Assembly: GCF_020055635.1 (NCBI RefSeq)
Contig: NZ_JAIPUT010000026.1
Span: 1-58,384, forward strand
DNA from: Marivita sp.
GTDB lineage: Bacteria > Pseudomonadota > Alphaproteobacteria > Rhodobacterales > Rhodobacteraceae
Reading direction: 5' to 3'
Length of the DNA stretch: 58,384 bases
The translations under genes were made by a program, and so were the position numbers. Position 1 is the stretch's first letter. Each line of letters opens with the position of its first letter. Shown here piece by piece: positions 42,908 to 51,245 of this stretch. The notes beneath the pieces were generated by a model. The model worked only from the letters and a program-made list of their open reading frames with translations, was not told where the DNA came from and made no database searches.

Positions 42908-44167
42908 ATGTCATTTAAAGACATTTTCATGGCGGTCGCTTTGTCGGGCGCCATGATTTCTGCAATGCCCTGCGTGGTCAGCGCACAGGGCACTGCTGCC
43001 GCATCCTCTTGGCAGATGATCGAGGCTTCCTTCGAACAAGGACTCCTCGAGATGACAGCAGGAAATCCTGAAATCGCGGTCCGCAGGTTCCCCCGTCTCC
43101 TGGCGGACAATCCCAATCTTGTCCGTGTGCGTCTGGAGCTCGCGCGCGCGTTATTTTTTGCAGACGAACTGGCAGCCGCCAAACGCGAATTCCGGATCGT
43201 TCTGTCCGAGCATGATCTTCCTGAGTCCGTTCGCGAGAAGGTTCTGCGTTTCATGCGCGCTATCGATGAAAGCCGCGGTCTTCAAACGAGCTTCCAGTTC
43301 CGTCTGCGTGCTCCCGAGGGCGCAGGGCGCTCCTATTCCACGGATGAGCTCGATGTGGATTTCAACGGCACACCTTTGACCTTCAAGATGGATCGCCCTG
43401 ACCTTCCGGAAACAGGTGTCGAGATGACAGGCGACATCCGCAAGCAATGGACTCTTTGGCAGTCAACCCAACGGGCTCGAGTGCAGGGATACCTCGGAGG
43501 AGACGCCTCTCTTTATGAAACGGACGGAGAAACGTTCGATCAGCGGCAATTCGAGATTGAGGCGGGATTGCAAATGACCTGGCCCCGACAAAGCGTCTAT
43601 CTCGAACTGCTACGAGGGGCAAATTATCGTGCAGGAGAGAAGGCTGAGGACTGGACCGGTATCGGCACCGGGCTTCAATGGCGTACAACATCGGGCATCA
43701 CAACGATTCTTCAGTTCCAAGCCAAGAATGTGGATATTGGATCCGAACAGATCGAAAAAGCTGACCGGTACCTGATGTCGGCCAAGCTTGTAATGCCATT
43801 CGGCGGCCGCGGGGAAACTTCCCTGAACTTGGCATTGCAGCACCAGGATGCATCGAGCCGGGATGATCTGGATTTTAACTGGGGAGAACTACGATTGGGG
43901 CACAGCTTGGAGATCGCAGGCAGCTGGCGAATCGAGCCGTCGATTTTTAGTAAGTGTTTTCATCAACTAGCGGCATCACCCGGACTGGGAACAGCCCGGG
44001 AGGAGACAGAATACGGTATTGATCTTCGCGTCCAGAAAACCGACACGTTCATCCTCGGCCGACTGTCGCCTTTCATTGAGTTTGGATACTCGAACCGGGC
44101 AGCAAACATCGAAGTCTACAGCTACGAGGACAAATATCTGAACCTTGGTCTCACGAGCGCCTTCTGA
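42908..44167 (+). CDS. Slam: surface lipoprotein assembly modifier
   Basis: A 419-aa outer-membrane protein. The signal peptide ends near VSAQG. A periplasmic TPR-like domain spans about residues 30-115 (GLLEMTAGNPEIAVRRFPRLL, VRLELARALFFADELAAAKREFR). The rest is the DUF560-type barrel, ending in a terminal Phe (LNLGLTSAF) as expected for outer-membrane barrels. Slam proteins translocate TbpB-like lipoproteins to the cell surface. The gene directly follows a truncated cargo gene, so it is either a relic or now serves a cargo elsewhere. Codon use looks less GC-biased than that of neighbours, hinting at transfer. An IS5-type element lies 65 nt downstream. Confidence 0.88.
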   Translation: MSFKDIFMAVALSGAMISAMPCVVSAQGTAAASSWQMIEASFEQGLLEMTAGNPEIAVRRFPRLLADNPNLVRVRLELARALFFADELAAAKREFRIVLSEHDLPESVREKVLRFMRAIDESRGLQTSFQFRLRAPEGAGRSYSTDELDVDFNGTPLTFKMDRPDLPETGVEMTGDIRKQWTLWQSTQRARVQGYLGGDASLYETDGETFDQRQFEIEAGLQMTWPRQSVYLELLRGANYRAGEKAEDWTGIGTGLQWRTTSGITTILQFQAKNVDIGSEQIEKADRYLMSAKLVMPFGGRGETSLNLALQHQDASSRDDLDFNWGELRLGHSLEIAGSWRIEPSIFSKCFHQLAASPGLGTAREETEYGIDLRVQKTDTFILGRLSPFIEFGYSNRAANIEVYSYEDKYLNLGLTSAF

Positions 44168-44232
44168 TACCGGACACCGGCGCACGCACCCTTCCGGACA
44201 TATTCAACGCAAACGCCGAGATCTGCAACCTC

Positions 44233-45078
44233 TAGGCTCCAGACTAATTGAGTTTCAAAGCCAGAAGAGGATCGTTGCTGCGAGAGCTATTGCGGAGAGG
44301 AAGGTCTCGGGGCATCGGTCGTATCGTGTTGCGACGCGTCGCCAGTCCTTGAGGCGGCCGAACATGATCTCGATCCGGTTGCGCCGTTTGTACCGCCGCT
44401 TGTCATATTTCACGGTTTTCTTGCGGGACTTTCGACCGGGGATGCAAACCTTTATCCCTTTGTCTTTCAAGGCTTCTCGCAGCCAGTCGGCATCGTATCC
44501 ACGATCCCCCAAGAGCCAATCCGCCTTCGGCAGGCTACTCAGCAGCGCCGCTGCGCCAGTGTAATCGCTGACCTGTCCAGCCGACATGAAGAACCGGATC
44601 GGGCGGCCCTTCGCATCAGTGACGGCATGTAACTTCGTGTTCATGCCGCCCTTCGTGCGTCCGATCTGGCGAGCACGCCCCCCTTTTTTACCCGCAGGCT
44701 GGAGGCCGTGCGGTGCGCTTTCAAATAGGTCGCGTCGATCATGATGGTCTTGTGTTCGGCGCCTTCTGCGGCCAGGCCCGCCATGATCCGGGCGAAGACC
44801 CCCTTTTCACTCCAGCGTTTCCAGCGGTTGTAGAGTGTTTTGCCCGGACCATACTCCCCAGGTGCATCGCACCACCGCAAACCATTGCGATTGATGAAAA
44901 TTATGCCACTCAGAACCCTTCGATCATCAACCCGGGGCTTGCCATGGCTCTTGGGAAAAAAACGGTTTCAGGCGTTCAATTTGCGCCCCGGTCAGCCAGT
45001 AAAGATTGCTCATAGATCAGGTCTCCTTGCGGAGCCTGAATCACGACAACGGAATGAAATCAATGGGTCTGGAGCCTA
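44233..45078 (-). mobile_element. IS5-family insertion sequence (IS427/IS1031-like), with TA duplication
   Basis: The termini are GGCTCCAGAC (44235-44244) and its exact complement GTCTGGAGCC (45067-45076), with further similarity inward. Each end is flanked by TA, consistent with a 2-bp target duplication. The element is about 842 bp without the TA, a normal size. It carries one transposase gene on the minus strand, and it inserted between the Slam gene and the epimerase-VKOR fusion gene without disrupting either. Confidence 0.88.
44255..45013 (-). pseudogene. IS5-family DDE transposase, frameshifted
   Basis: The protein starts MSNLYWLTGAQIERLKPFF at 45013. A run of seven T on the coding strand (44956-44962), where six are needed, shifts the frame near codon 20 and leads to an early stop. 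Downstream, the parts GLRWCDAPGEYGPGKTLYNRW and MIDATYLKAHRTASSL, then the C-terminal LLGDRGYDADWLREAL and the KRRNRIEIMFGRLKDWRRVATRYDR block, carry the DDE residues. A second junction at A6G6 (44678-44689) is the programmed frameshift site usual for this group. The T7 lesion could be a mutation, a phase switch or a sequencing error. Confidence 0.82.
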
Positions 45079-45261
45079 ACGCGATGGCCTTCAGGCGTCG
45101 TGGGAACAAATCCTCCGCTCCAACAATTTACCAACAAATGAAATACTTCGGTGCGGGTGCAGCGCGCATACGAGGCAGTCCGTGCCGATCGCCTTCAAGC
45201 CGCCCGCTCCCGAAAATCAAGGCAGACTCGCATTGCCCCACTTGCACAGCTTGCAGATCGA

Positions 45262-47754
45262 ATGGTGACAGGATCTCCGGAAAACACGGCGAACAAGCCT
45301 CTTGTCCTGGTCACAGGTGCTGCCGGCAAGATCGGTACTGCTGTGGTTCGGGCGATCGAAAAGGATTACCGCGTGGTCGGCATGGACGTCTCGAAGCAAG
45401 GGGCAGCCTGCGACGTGATCGAAACGGACCTCACCTCGCCGGACGCGATCAAGCTTGCGATGGGGGAACTGGTCGACACGCATGGAGAGGAAATCGCTTC
45501 CGTCATCCATTTGGCCGCGTATTTTGACTTTTCCGGCGAAAATTCGCCCGCCTACGACAAGGTCAATGTCGAAGGGACACGCAACCTGCTCAGAGAGCTT
45601 CGCGCCTGCCGGGTCGGGCAATTCATCTATTCAGGCACGATGCTGGTCCATCGCCCCGGCGCACCCGGCGTGCCGATCACCGAAAGCACCCGGATCGACC
45701 CGAAATGGGCCTATCCGCAGTCCAAGGCCCGCACGGAAAAGGTCATCCGCGAAGAACGCGGCGACATCCCATGTGTGCTGCTGCACCTCGCCGGGCTTTA
45801 TGACGAGACGACCGGCGTGCCGACGCTCATGCAACAGATCCGGCGGATCTACGAACGCGATCCCAAGGCCTATGCGTACTCGGGCGATCTCGAAACCGGA
45901 CAGTCTTTTCTGCACCAGAGCGATATGGTCGATGCCTTCAAGCGCACCCTGGATCGCCGGTCCGACTTGCCCGGGGAAACGACCATCCTGATCGGCGAAC
46001 CGGAGGCCGTCAGCTATGGTGAGTTGCAGGAAACACTGGCGAAGCTGATTCACGACGATGACGATTGGCAAACGGTGTCTGTGCCGGAACCGCTTGCCGC
46101 GGCGGGGGCATGGCTCGAAACCAGGACCGAACCGGTCGTGCCCGACGCCCTGGACTATGGCGAGACGCCATTCGTGAAACCCTTCATGGTCGAGATGGCC
46201 AACGACCATTACGAGCTCGATATCTCGCGCGCGCGGGCACTGTTGGGCTGGCAACCGCGCCACCGCCTGAGGGACACCCTGCCCAAGATGGTGGAGGCGC
46301 TGAAGGCGGACCCGCTTGGCTGGTACAAGGCCAACGGCCTGACCGTGCCGCATTGGCTCGAGACGAGCTCCGAGCGCACGGACGACCCCGATGCGCTGCG
46401 CAGCAGGGCAGAAGCGAAACAGCGCAAGGACCACGACAGGTTCCGCTGGGCCCATTTCGTGAATATCGGGCTTGGAAGCTGGCTGGTGACAAGCCCCCCA
46501 ATCCTTGGCTACGACAGCATGGCGATGACCGTCAGCGACGTCGTCGCGGGACTCGTCATCATGGCGCTGAGCTTTGTCGCGCTGTCATGGCGTCTTGCCA
46601 TGGTGCGATGGCTGATCGCCGCCGTCGGCCTGTGGGTGATGTTCGCCCCGCTGGCCTTCTGGGCTCCGACGGCGCAGGCCTATCTCAACGGGACGCTCGT
46701 GGGCGCGCTGGTCTTCGGGCTAGCCTCTGCGTCGCGTCCGGCCCCCGGCGTGGGCCGGGTTGCGGCGACGACCGGGCCCACGGTCCCGCCCGGATGGGAT
46801 TATTCGCCTTCGGACTGGTTCCAGCGCCTGCCGATCATCATTCTTGCCGTTCTCGGCCTCTATGTCTCGCGCTACCTGACGGCCTATCAGCTGGGCCATA
46901 TCGACGCCGTTTGGGAACCCTTCTTCACCGTCGGCAACACGGCGACCGACGCGAAGAACGGCACCGAGGAGATCATCACCTCCTCGGTTTCCGAAGCATG
47001 GCCGGTGCCCGATGCGGGGCTGGGCGCGCTGACATACATGCTCGAGATCCTGATCGGTCTGATCGGTTCGGCCCGTCGGTGGCGGACCATGCCCTGGCTG
47101 GTGCTGATCTTCGGGATCATGATCATCCCGCTCGGGATCGTATCGATCACCTTCATCGTGATCCAGCCGATCGTCCTGGGAACATGGTGTACGCTCTGTC
47201 TCATCACCGCCGCTGCCATGCTGATCCAGATCCCGTACTCCATGGACGAGGTGATCGCGACCTGTCAGTTCCTTGCGCGCCGGCGCCGTAAAGGCCGTCC
47301 CTTGCTGCGGGTCATTCTGTTCGGCGACACCGACGACGGCCCCGACGCCTCGGCCCGCTACGATTTCGAACGTCGGCCCGGTCGGCTCGTGCACGAGATG
47401 CTGGCGGGGGGAATCAGCCTTCCCTGGACCCTGCTGGCGACGATGGGGCTGGGGCTTTGGCTGATGTGCACGCGCATGACACTGGGCACGGAGGGGCTGC
47501 TGGCCGACGCCGATCACCTGATCGGGGCGCTCGTGCTCACGGTGGCCGTGACAGCAACAGCCGAGTCCGTGCGACCCGCGCGGCTTCTCAACATCCTGCT
47601 GGGTGCAGCGCTGGTCATCACTGCTCTTGTGGCCTCCTCTACCCCACTCCAGAGCCTTGCTGATGTGGCTGTGGGGCTGGCACTTGTGGCGCTGAGCATT
47701 CCCCGCGGGCATATCCGCCACAACTACGGCAACTGGTCGCGGTTTATCGTCTGA
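45262..47754 (+). CDS. Fusion: NAD-dependent epimerase + SPW repeat + VKOR-like + SPW repeat
   Basis: An 830-aa multidomain membrane protein. Residues 1 to about 330 are an extended SDR/NAD-sugar-epimerase fold (GAAGKIG at 19-25, catalytic Tyr151-x3-Lys155 in WAYPQSK). About 395-500 is a membrane SPW-type module (NIGLGSWLVTSPPILGY). About 530-690 is a VKOR-like four-helix domain with the redox pair Cys643-Cys646 (TWCTLC). About 740-830 is a second SPW-like module. The VKOR loop cysteines that normally accept disulfide electrons are not evident. It may couple NAD(P) chemistry to quinone redox at the membrane; this is inference. The ATG at 45262 lacks a strong Shine-Dalgarno. Confidence 0.8.
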   Translation: MVTGSPENTANKPLVLVTGAAGKIGTAVVRAIEKDYRVVGMDVSKQGAACDVIETDLTSPDAIKLAMGELVDTHGEEIASVIHLAAYFDFSGENSPAYDKVNVEGTRNLLRELRACRVGQFIYSGTMLVHRPGAPGVPITESTRIDPKWAYPQSKARTEKVIREERGDIPCVLLHLAGLYDETTGVPTLMQQIRRIYERDPKAYAYSGDLETGQSFLHQSDMVDAFKRTLDRRSDLPGETTILIGEPEAVSYGELQETLAKLIHDDDDWQTVSVPEPLAAAGAWLETRTEPVVPDALDYGETPFVKPFMVEMANDHYELDISRARALLGWQPRHRLRDTLPKMVEALKADPLGWYKANGLTVPHWLETSSERTDDPDALRSRAEAKQRKDHDRFRWAHFVNIGLGSWLVTSPPILGYDSMAMTVSDVVAGLVIMALSFVALSWRLAMVRWLIAAVGLWVMFAPLAFWAPTAQAYLNGTLVGALVFGLASASRPAPGVGRVAATTGPTVPPGWDYSPSDWFQRLPIIILAVLGLYVSRYLTAYQLGHIDAVWEPFFTVGNTATDAKNGTEEIITSSVSEAWPVPDAGLGALTYMLEILIGLIGSARRWRTMPWLVLIFGIMIIPLGIVSITFIVIQPIVLGTWCTLCLITAAAMLIQIPYSMDEVIATCQFLARRRRKGRPLLRVILFGDTDDGPDASARYDFERRPGRLVHEMLAGGISLPWTLLATMGLGLWLMCTRMTLGTEGLLADADHLIGALVLTVAVTATAESVRPARLLNILLGAALVITALVASSTPLQSLADVAVGLALVALSIPRGHIRHNYGNWSRFIV

Positions 47755-47902
47755 GCAAATATTGAAATTCCGATGCCCCCAAGAGGTGATGACGAACCGT
47801 GCAGCTCATGGGTCCACGGACCGTGTGCACCACCCTCGACACTACGGCCCGGTCGCCAGATGCGAAGGCGCTGGCCCGCCGCACATAAAGGTCGCTCCGA
47901 AA

Positions 47903-48967
47903 TCAGGTCGCCTCGAAATATCCCTGCGCTTGTCTCAACTGGTTGGACCAATCCAGCCTGATGCCACCCCAAAGGCTACCAGCAATTCCATTGTTGGAGA
48001 CGACCGCGCAGGCCTCTGCCTTTTCGGGGCAAATGTAGAGTGCGCAGGTCGACCCCGCCGTTCCGCCGCTGCAGTGGAGAATACGAGAACCGGGCTTGGC
48101 CGGCTTCATCGAAAGCCAGCCCGAGCATTGCGCGGCGGGATCGGTGCAACCGCGTCGTCCCAATCCGAAAACGGGTTCTGCCGAACGGCAGATCGCGCGA
48201 TCCAACGAGTTCTCCGGGGTGTTCAGCGCCTGGATCACACGCGTCGAGAAGCGCGCGAGGTCATGCGCCGAGGACCGCAAGCATCCGGCGGCTGCCAAGG
48301 CTTCGAACCGCCAAGGCGGAACTGGTCGCCCGCTGATATGTCTCGGATGCGCAAATCGTCCCTGTTGATCCGCGTCAAGGCGGTGTGTCGTGTTTCTCAG
48401 CCCAAGTGGACCAACGATCCTTTCCGCGAGCATGTCAACGAAGGGCGCGCCCTGCTGCATGGCCATGGCTTCACCAAGAAGGCCGACGCCAAGGTTCGAA
48501 TAGGCGTGGCCGCGCCGGGGCTCGGACGCCCGTCCGCGCCACGTGTGAAGCCATGCCAGCAGATCGGAGCGGCGGAACCCGGCGTAGGGGCCGTCGGGCG
48601 CAGGCCGCAACAGCGCCCGCCAGAGGGGCATGTAAAAATTGGGAAGGCCGCCTGTATGCGAAATCAGGCGTTCCGGAGTGATCCAGTCCGGAACGCTTGC
48701 GAGGTCGCCCGACATGTGGCGCAGGGGCGCATGGGGATCGACCTTGCCTTCCTCGACCAGCAGACAAAGCAGGATGCCCGTGAACACCTTGGTTATCGAG
48801 CCGATCTCAAAGATCATGTCCCCGACCGACATATTCGAGACGGGTGTTCCCGAGCTGATGAACCGGGCTTCACAGTCGCGGACGCCGGTCGCGACAACCG
48901 TGTGGCGGGGGCTGGCATAGGCCCGCATCATGCCGCGGAGGCGGTCTTCTTTCGGATCGATGTTCAA
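47903..48967 (-). CDS. Serine hydrolase, class C beta-lactamase-like
   Basis: A 354-aa penicillin-binding-protein-like hydrolase. The SxxK motif is Ser57-Ile-Thr-Lys60 (EIGSITKVF), the YxN motif Tyr156-Ser-Asn158, and a C-terminal HCSGGTAG takes the place of KTG. No signal peptide is visible. The best start is the TTG at 48967, which overlaps the stop of an upstream 37-aa membrane peptide (TTGA). It may be an esterase or D-Ala-type peptidase rather than a true beta-lactamase. Confidence 0.78.
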   Translation of the reverse strand: MNIDPKEDRLRGMMRAYASPRHTVVATGVRDCEARFISSGTPVSNMSVGDMIFEIGSITKVFTGILLCLLVEEGKVDPHAPLRHMSGDLASVPDWITPERLISHTGGLPNFYMPLWRALLRPAPDGPYAGFRRSDLLAWLHTWRGRASEPRRGHAYSNLGVGLLGEAMAMQQGAPFVDMLAERIVGPLGLRNTTHRLDADQQGRFAHPRHISGRPVPPWRFEALAAAGCLRSSAHDLARFSTRVIQALNTPENSLDRAICRSAEPVFGLGRRGCTDPAAQCSGWLSMKPAKPGSRILHCSGGTAGSTCALYICPEKAEACAVVSNNGIAGSLWGGIRLDWSNQLRQAQGYFEAT

Positions 48968-49077
48968 GGCGCGTCGATCCCGGTGGCTGGCACCCGCGTG
49001 AGCCACAAGAGCGTCGCGAAGGCCAGGGCGGAGAAAACGAGAAGAGCCGTGATCGGCTCAAACATTTGGTGCAGCAT
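48964..49077 (-). CDS. 37-aa single-pass membrane peptide upstream of the serine hydrolase
   Basis: The peptide starts MLHQMFEPITALLVFSALAF and has one strong transmembrane segment of about 18 residues followed by a short polar tail. A GAGGA Shine-Dalgarno stands 8 nt before the ATG, and its stop overlaps the TTG start of the hydrolase gene, indicating translational coupling. It could anchor or regulate the hydrolase. No homologue is known to me. Confidence 0.55.
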   Translation of the reverse strand: MLHQMFEPITALLVFSALAFATLLWLTRVPATGIDAP

Positions 49078-49177
49078 CGGGGTTGTCCTCACGTCACGTC
49101 TCAGAACAAACTGCCCGGGATGGGTCTGAAATGGCATGACCGGGCGCATCAAGATCTTGACCCGAGGAGACTGCCGC

Positions 49178-50191
49178 ATGTCCGATCAGACCATGGCCGC
49201 CGGTTTTGCGACCGCCTTCCTTGACTATGCGGTGGCCGAGGGCGCGCCTCGCGGCAGCTTGCTGGCGGCGTCGAGGCTGACGGACGAGGATCTGGCCGAT
49301 CAGGACACGCGCATCGCGGTCGCGTCCTATCAGGCCCTCATCGCCGCCGGGGTCGAGGCGACAGGCGACACCTCCCTGCTCTTGCGCCATGTTCTGGAGA
49401 CCAAGCTCGAGACGATGTCGATCGTCGGCCAGATCGTGCATGCCTCCACCTCGTTCCCGCACAGTCTGGATCAGCTGAACCGATATGCGCGCCTGATGGC
49501 CGATGTGCCGATCCCCGGCGGACGCGACCGGTTTGCGCTGGAACGCGACGGCGACGCGGTCTGGCTGGTGGATCACCGCCCGTGCGACGGCAGCTGGATG
49601 GCGACCGAGGCAAGTTTCGCGCGGTTCATCTCGGAATTCCGCCGTTCCGCTCCGGAATTCCCGTTCGAGCGGGCGCTGGAGGTGACCTACGCGCCGCCGC
49701 CGCATGCCAACCGCTACCCGGAATTTTTCCGCGTGCCGGTGACGTTCCGCGCGGCGCGCAACGCGCTCCGGATCAATCCGGTCTGGCTCGACGAGGCGTT
49801 CGACGGCGGCAAGGACTATGTCTTCGGCATCTTTACGCGCCACGCGGACGCGCTTCTGGACGACCTCGCGACGCGTGACACGGTGCGCTCGGCTGTCGAG
49901 GCGCGGATGCTCGCGGACCTGCACGAAGGAACGCTGTCGATGGACCGCATCGCGCGCGACCTCGGCATGAGCCGGCAGACGCTCTATCGCCGGATGAAGG
50001 ACGAAGGCATCACCTTCGCGCAGGTCCATGACGACCTGCGCCGCCGAATGGCGATGGATTACCTGAGCGCGCGCAAGGTCTCCGTCGGGGAAACGGCCTA
50101 TCTCCTGGGCTTTTCGGAGGCCTCGGCTTTCGTGCGGGCCTTCCGCCGCTGGACCGGGGCGAGCCCGACCGCCTGGTTGGCGCAGGACTGA
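49178..50191 (+). CDS. AraC-family transcriptional regulator (arabinose-binding-like N domain)
   Basis: A 337-aa regulator. An N-terminal ligand domain of the type found in OruR/ArgR-like AraC regulators spans about residues 20-200. The C-terminal double HTH includes MDRIARDLGMSRQTLYRRMK and VGETAYLLGFSEASAFVRAFRRWTG. The ATG at 49178 has GAGGAG 8 nt upstream. It is transcribed away from the small membrane peptide-hydrolase pair across 100 bp, so those genes are its likely targets. Confidence 0.87.
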   Translation: MSDQTMAAGFATAFLDYAVAEGAPRGSLLAASRLTDEDLADQDTRIAVASYQALIAAGVEATGDTSLLLRHVLETKLETMSIVGQIVHASTSFPHSLDQLNRYARLMADVPIPGGRDRFALERDGDAVWLVDHRPCDGSWMATEASFARFISEFRRSAPEFPFERALEVTYAPPPHANRYPEFFRVPVTFRAARNALRINPVWLDEAFDGGKDYVFGIFTRHADALLDDLATRDTVRSAVEARMLADLHEGTLSMDRIARDLGMSRQTLYRRMKDEGITFAQVHDDLRRRMAMDYLSARKVSVGETAYLLGFSEASAFVRAFRRWTGASPTAWLAQD

Positions 50192-50297
50192 ACGATTGAT
50201 GCCGCAGGTCAATCCACTGATCCCTGCGGTCATGCCGTCACCCGGCGGGGGCGTATAGGCACCCTTCGACACGTTTGACAGTCGAAGGAGACACGAC

Positions 50298-50663
50298 ATG
50301 AAACCGATACTGATCGCCCCCCTGTGCCTGACAGTTCTGCTGGGGGCCTGCGCCGACATGGGCGCGGATGTGGACCCGATCCTGGACGGCGCCCCCAGCG
50401 CGCAGTTCCAGAGCGACCTCGCCGCCTGCCGGAGCCTTGCCCGAAGCCAGTCGCAGCTGGACCACGAAACGATGGCCGCAGCGGCCATCGGCGCCGGGAT
50501 CGGCGGGATACTGGGCGAGGCCGATGAAGACGGCGACGCGCTCGGCGGGGCCATGGTCGGCGCGTTGACGGGTGCCGCGGCCGGGGCGTCCGAGGCGAGC
50601 GACACGCGCAAGGCCATCGTCCTCAACTGCCTGCGCGGTCGCGGCCACGCGGTCGTGAACTGA
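50298..50663 (+). CDS. Glycine-zipper lipoprotein
   Basis: A 121-aa exported protein with a lipobox (LLGAC, Cys18). A glycine-rich helix pair (AIGAGIGGILGE, GGAMVGALTGAAAGA) forms a glycine zipper expected to insert into or oligomerise at a membrane. A Shine-Dalgarno (GAAGGAG) precedes the ATG. It probably resides in the outer membrane; its role is unknown. Confidence 0.78.
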   Translation: MKPILIAPLCLTVLLGACADMGADVDPILDGAPSAQFQSDLAACRSLARSQSQLDHETMAAAAIGAGIGGILGEADEDGDALGGAMVGALTGAAAGASEASDTRKAIVLNCLRGRGHAVVN

Positions 50664-50674
50664 GGGAGAGTGCC

Positions 50675-50851
50675 ATGCATGATGTCCATGCCCGCATGAC
50701 GGATCTGCACCATCTGCTGACCGGGGGGGCCGGTCGCCCGAAATGGCGTTGTGAGTATCCGCCCCGGCACCTCTGGGGCGACAGTGGCCAGCTTGCGGTA
50801 AGGCCACGCGGGGCGCGGCGATCCCTTGCGGCGCGCCTGCTCCGGTGGTGA
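50675..50851 (+). CDS. Small basic hypothetical protein (58 aa)
   Basis: A His/Arg-rich 58-aa protein starting MHDVHARMTDLHHLLTGG. A strong Shine-Dalgarno (GAGGGAGAG) lies just before the ATG, and it fits snugly between its neighbours (11 nt after the lipoprotein, 10 nt before the next gene). No recognised domain. Confidence 0.55.
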   Translation: MHDVHARMTDLHHLLTGGAGRPKWRCEYPPRHLWGDSGQLAVRPRGARRSLAARLLRW

Positions 50852-50861
50852 GGGTCCGGCC

Positions 50862-51230
50862 ATGATCCAGGCTCTCGCCTTTGCCTATGCCGGGCTGGCC
50901 GCCTTGCCTGTGCTGATGCACCTTGCCGTCGCCGCCGGTGCCCCGCTGGGCCGCTTCACGGTCGGCGGTCGCTTCCCCGGCCGTCTGCCGCCCCTCTGGC
51001 GGGGGCTGGCGCTGGTCCAGGCCGCGCTGCTCGGAACGATGGCCGGGGCGGTGATGGCACGGGCCGGCATCGGTCCGGCCCTGCTGGCGCCGCTGTTCTG
51101 GCCCACCGTTGCGCTCACGCTGCTGTCGCTTGCCGCGAATGCCGCAAGCCCGTCGCGCCCGGAGCGCCTGCTCTGGACACCTGTCCTCGCCCTCATGTCC
51201 GCCGTCGCGCTTGGCGTCGGTGTCTCATAA
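50862..51230 (+). CDS. Hypothetical membrane protein (122 aa)
   Basis: A 122-aa protein with four hydrophobic segments and an intervening RFPGRLPPLWRG loop. It lies in a run of closely spaced plus-strand genes ahead of an SDR and a DUF4386-like protein and is probably co-transcribed with them. I cannot assign a family. Confidence 0.65.
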   Translation: MIQALAFAYAGLAALPVLMHLAVAAGAPLGRFTVGGRFPGRLPPLWRGLALVQAALLGTMAGAVMARAGIGPALLAPLFWPTVALTLLSLAANAASPSRPERLLWTPVLALMSAVALGVGVS

Positions 51231-51245
51231 ACCCGGAGATGATCC

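Noticed and set aside
47903-48967. True class C beta-lactamase resistance gene
   Set aside because: SxxK and YxN are present, but the KTG-box position reads HCSGGTAG and no signal peptide is visible; a generic serine hydrolase is the safer call.
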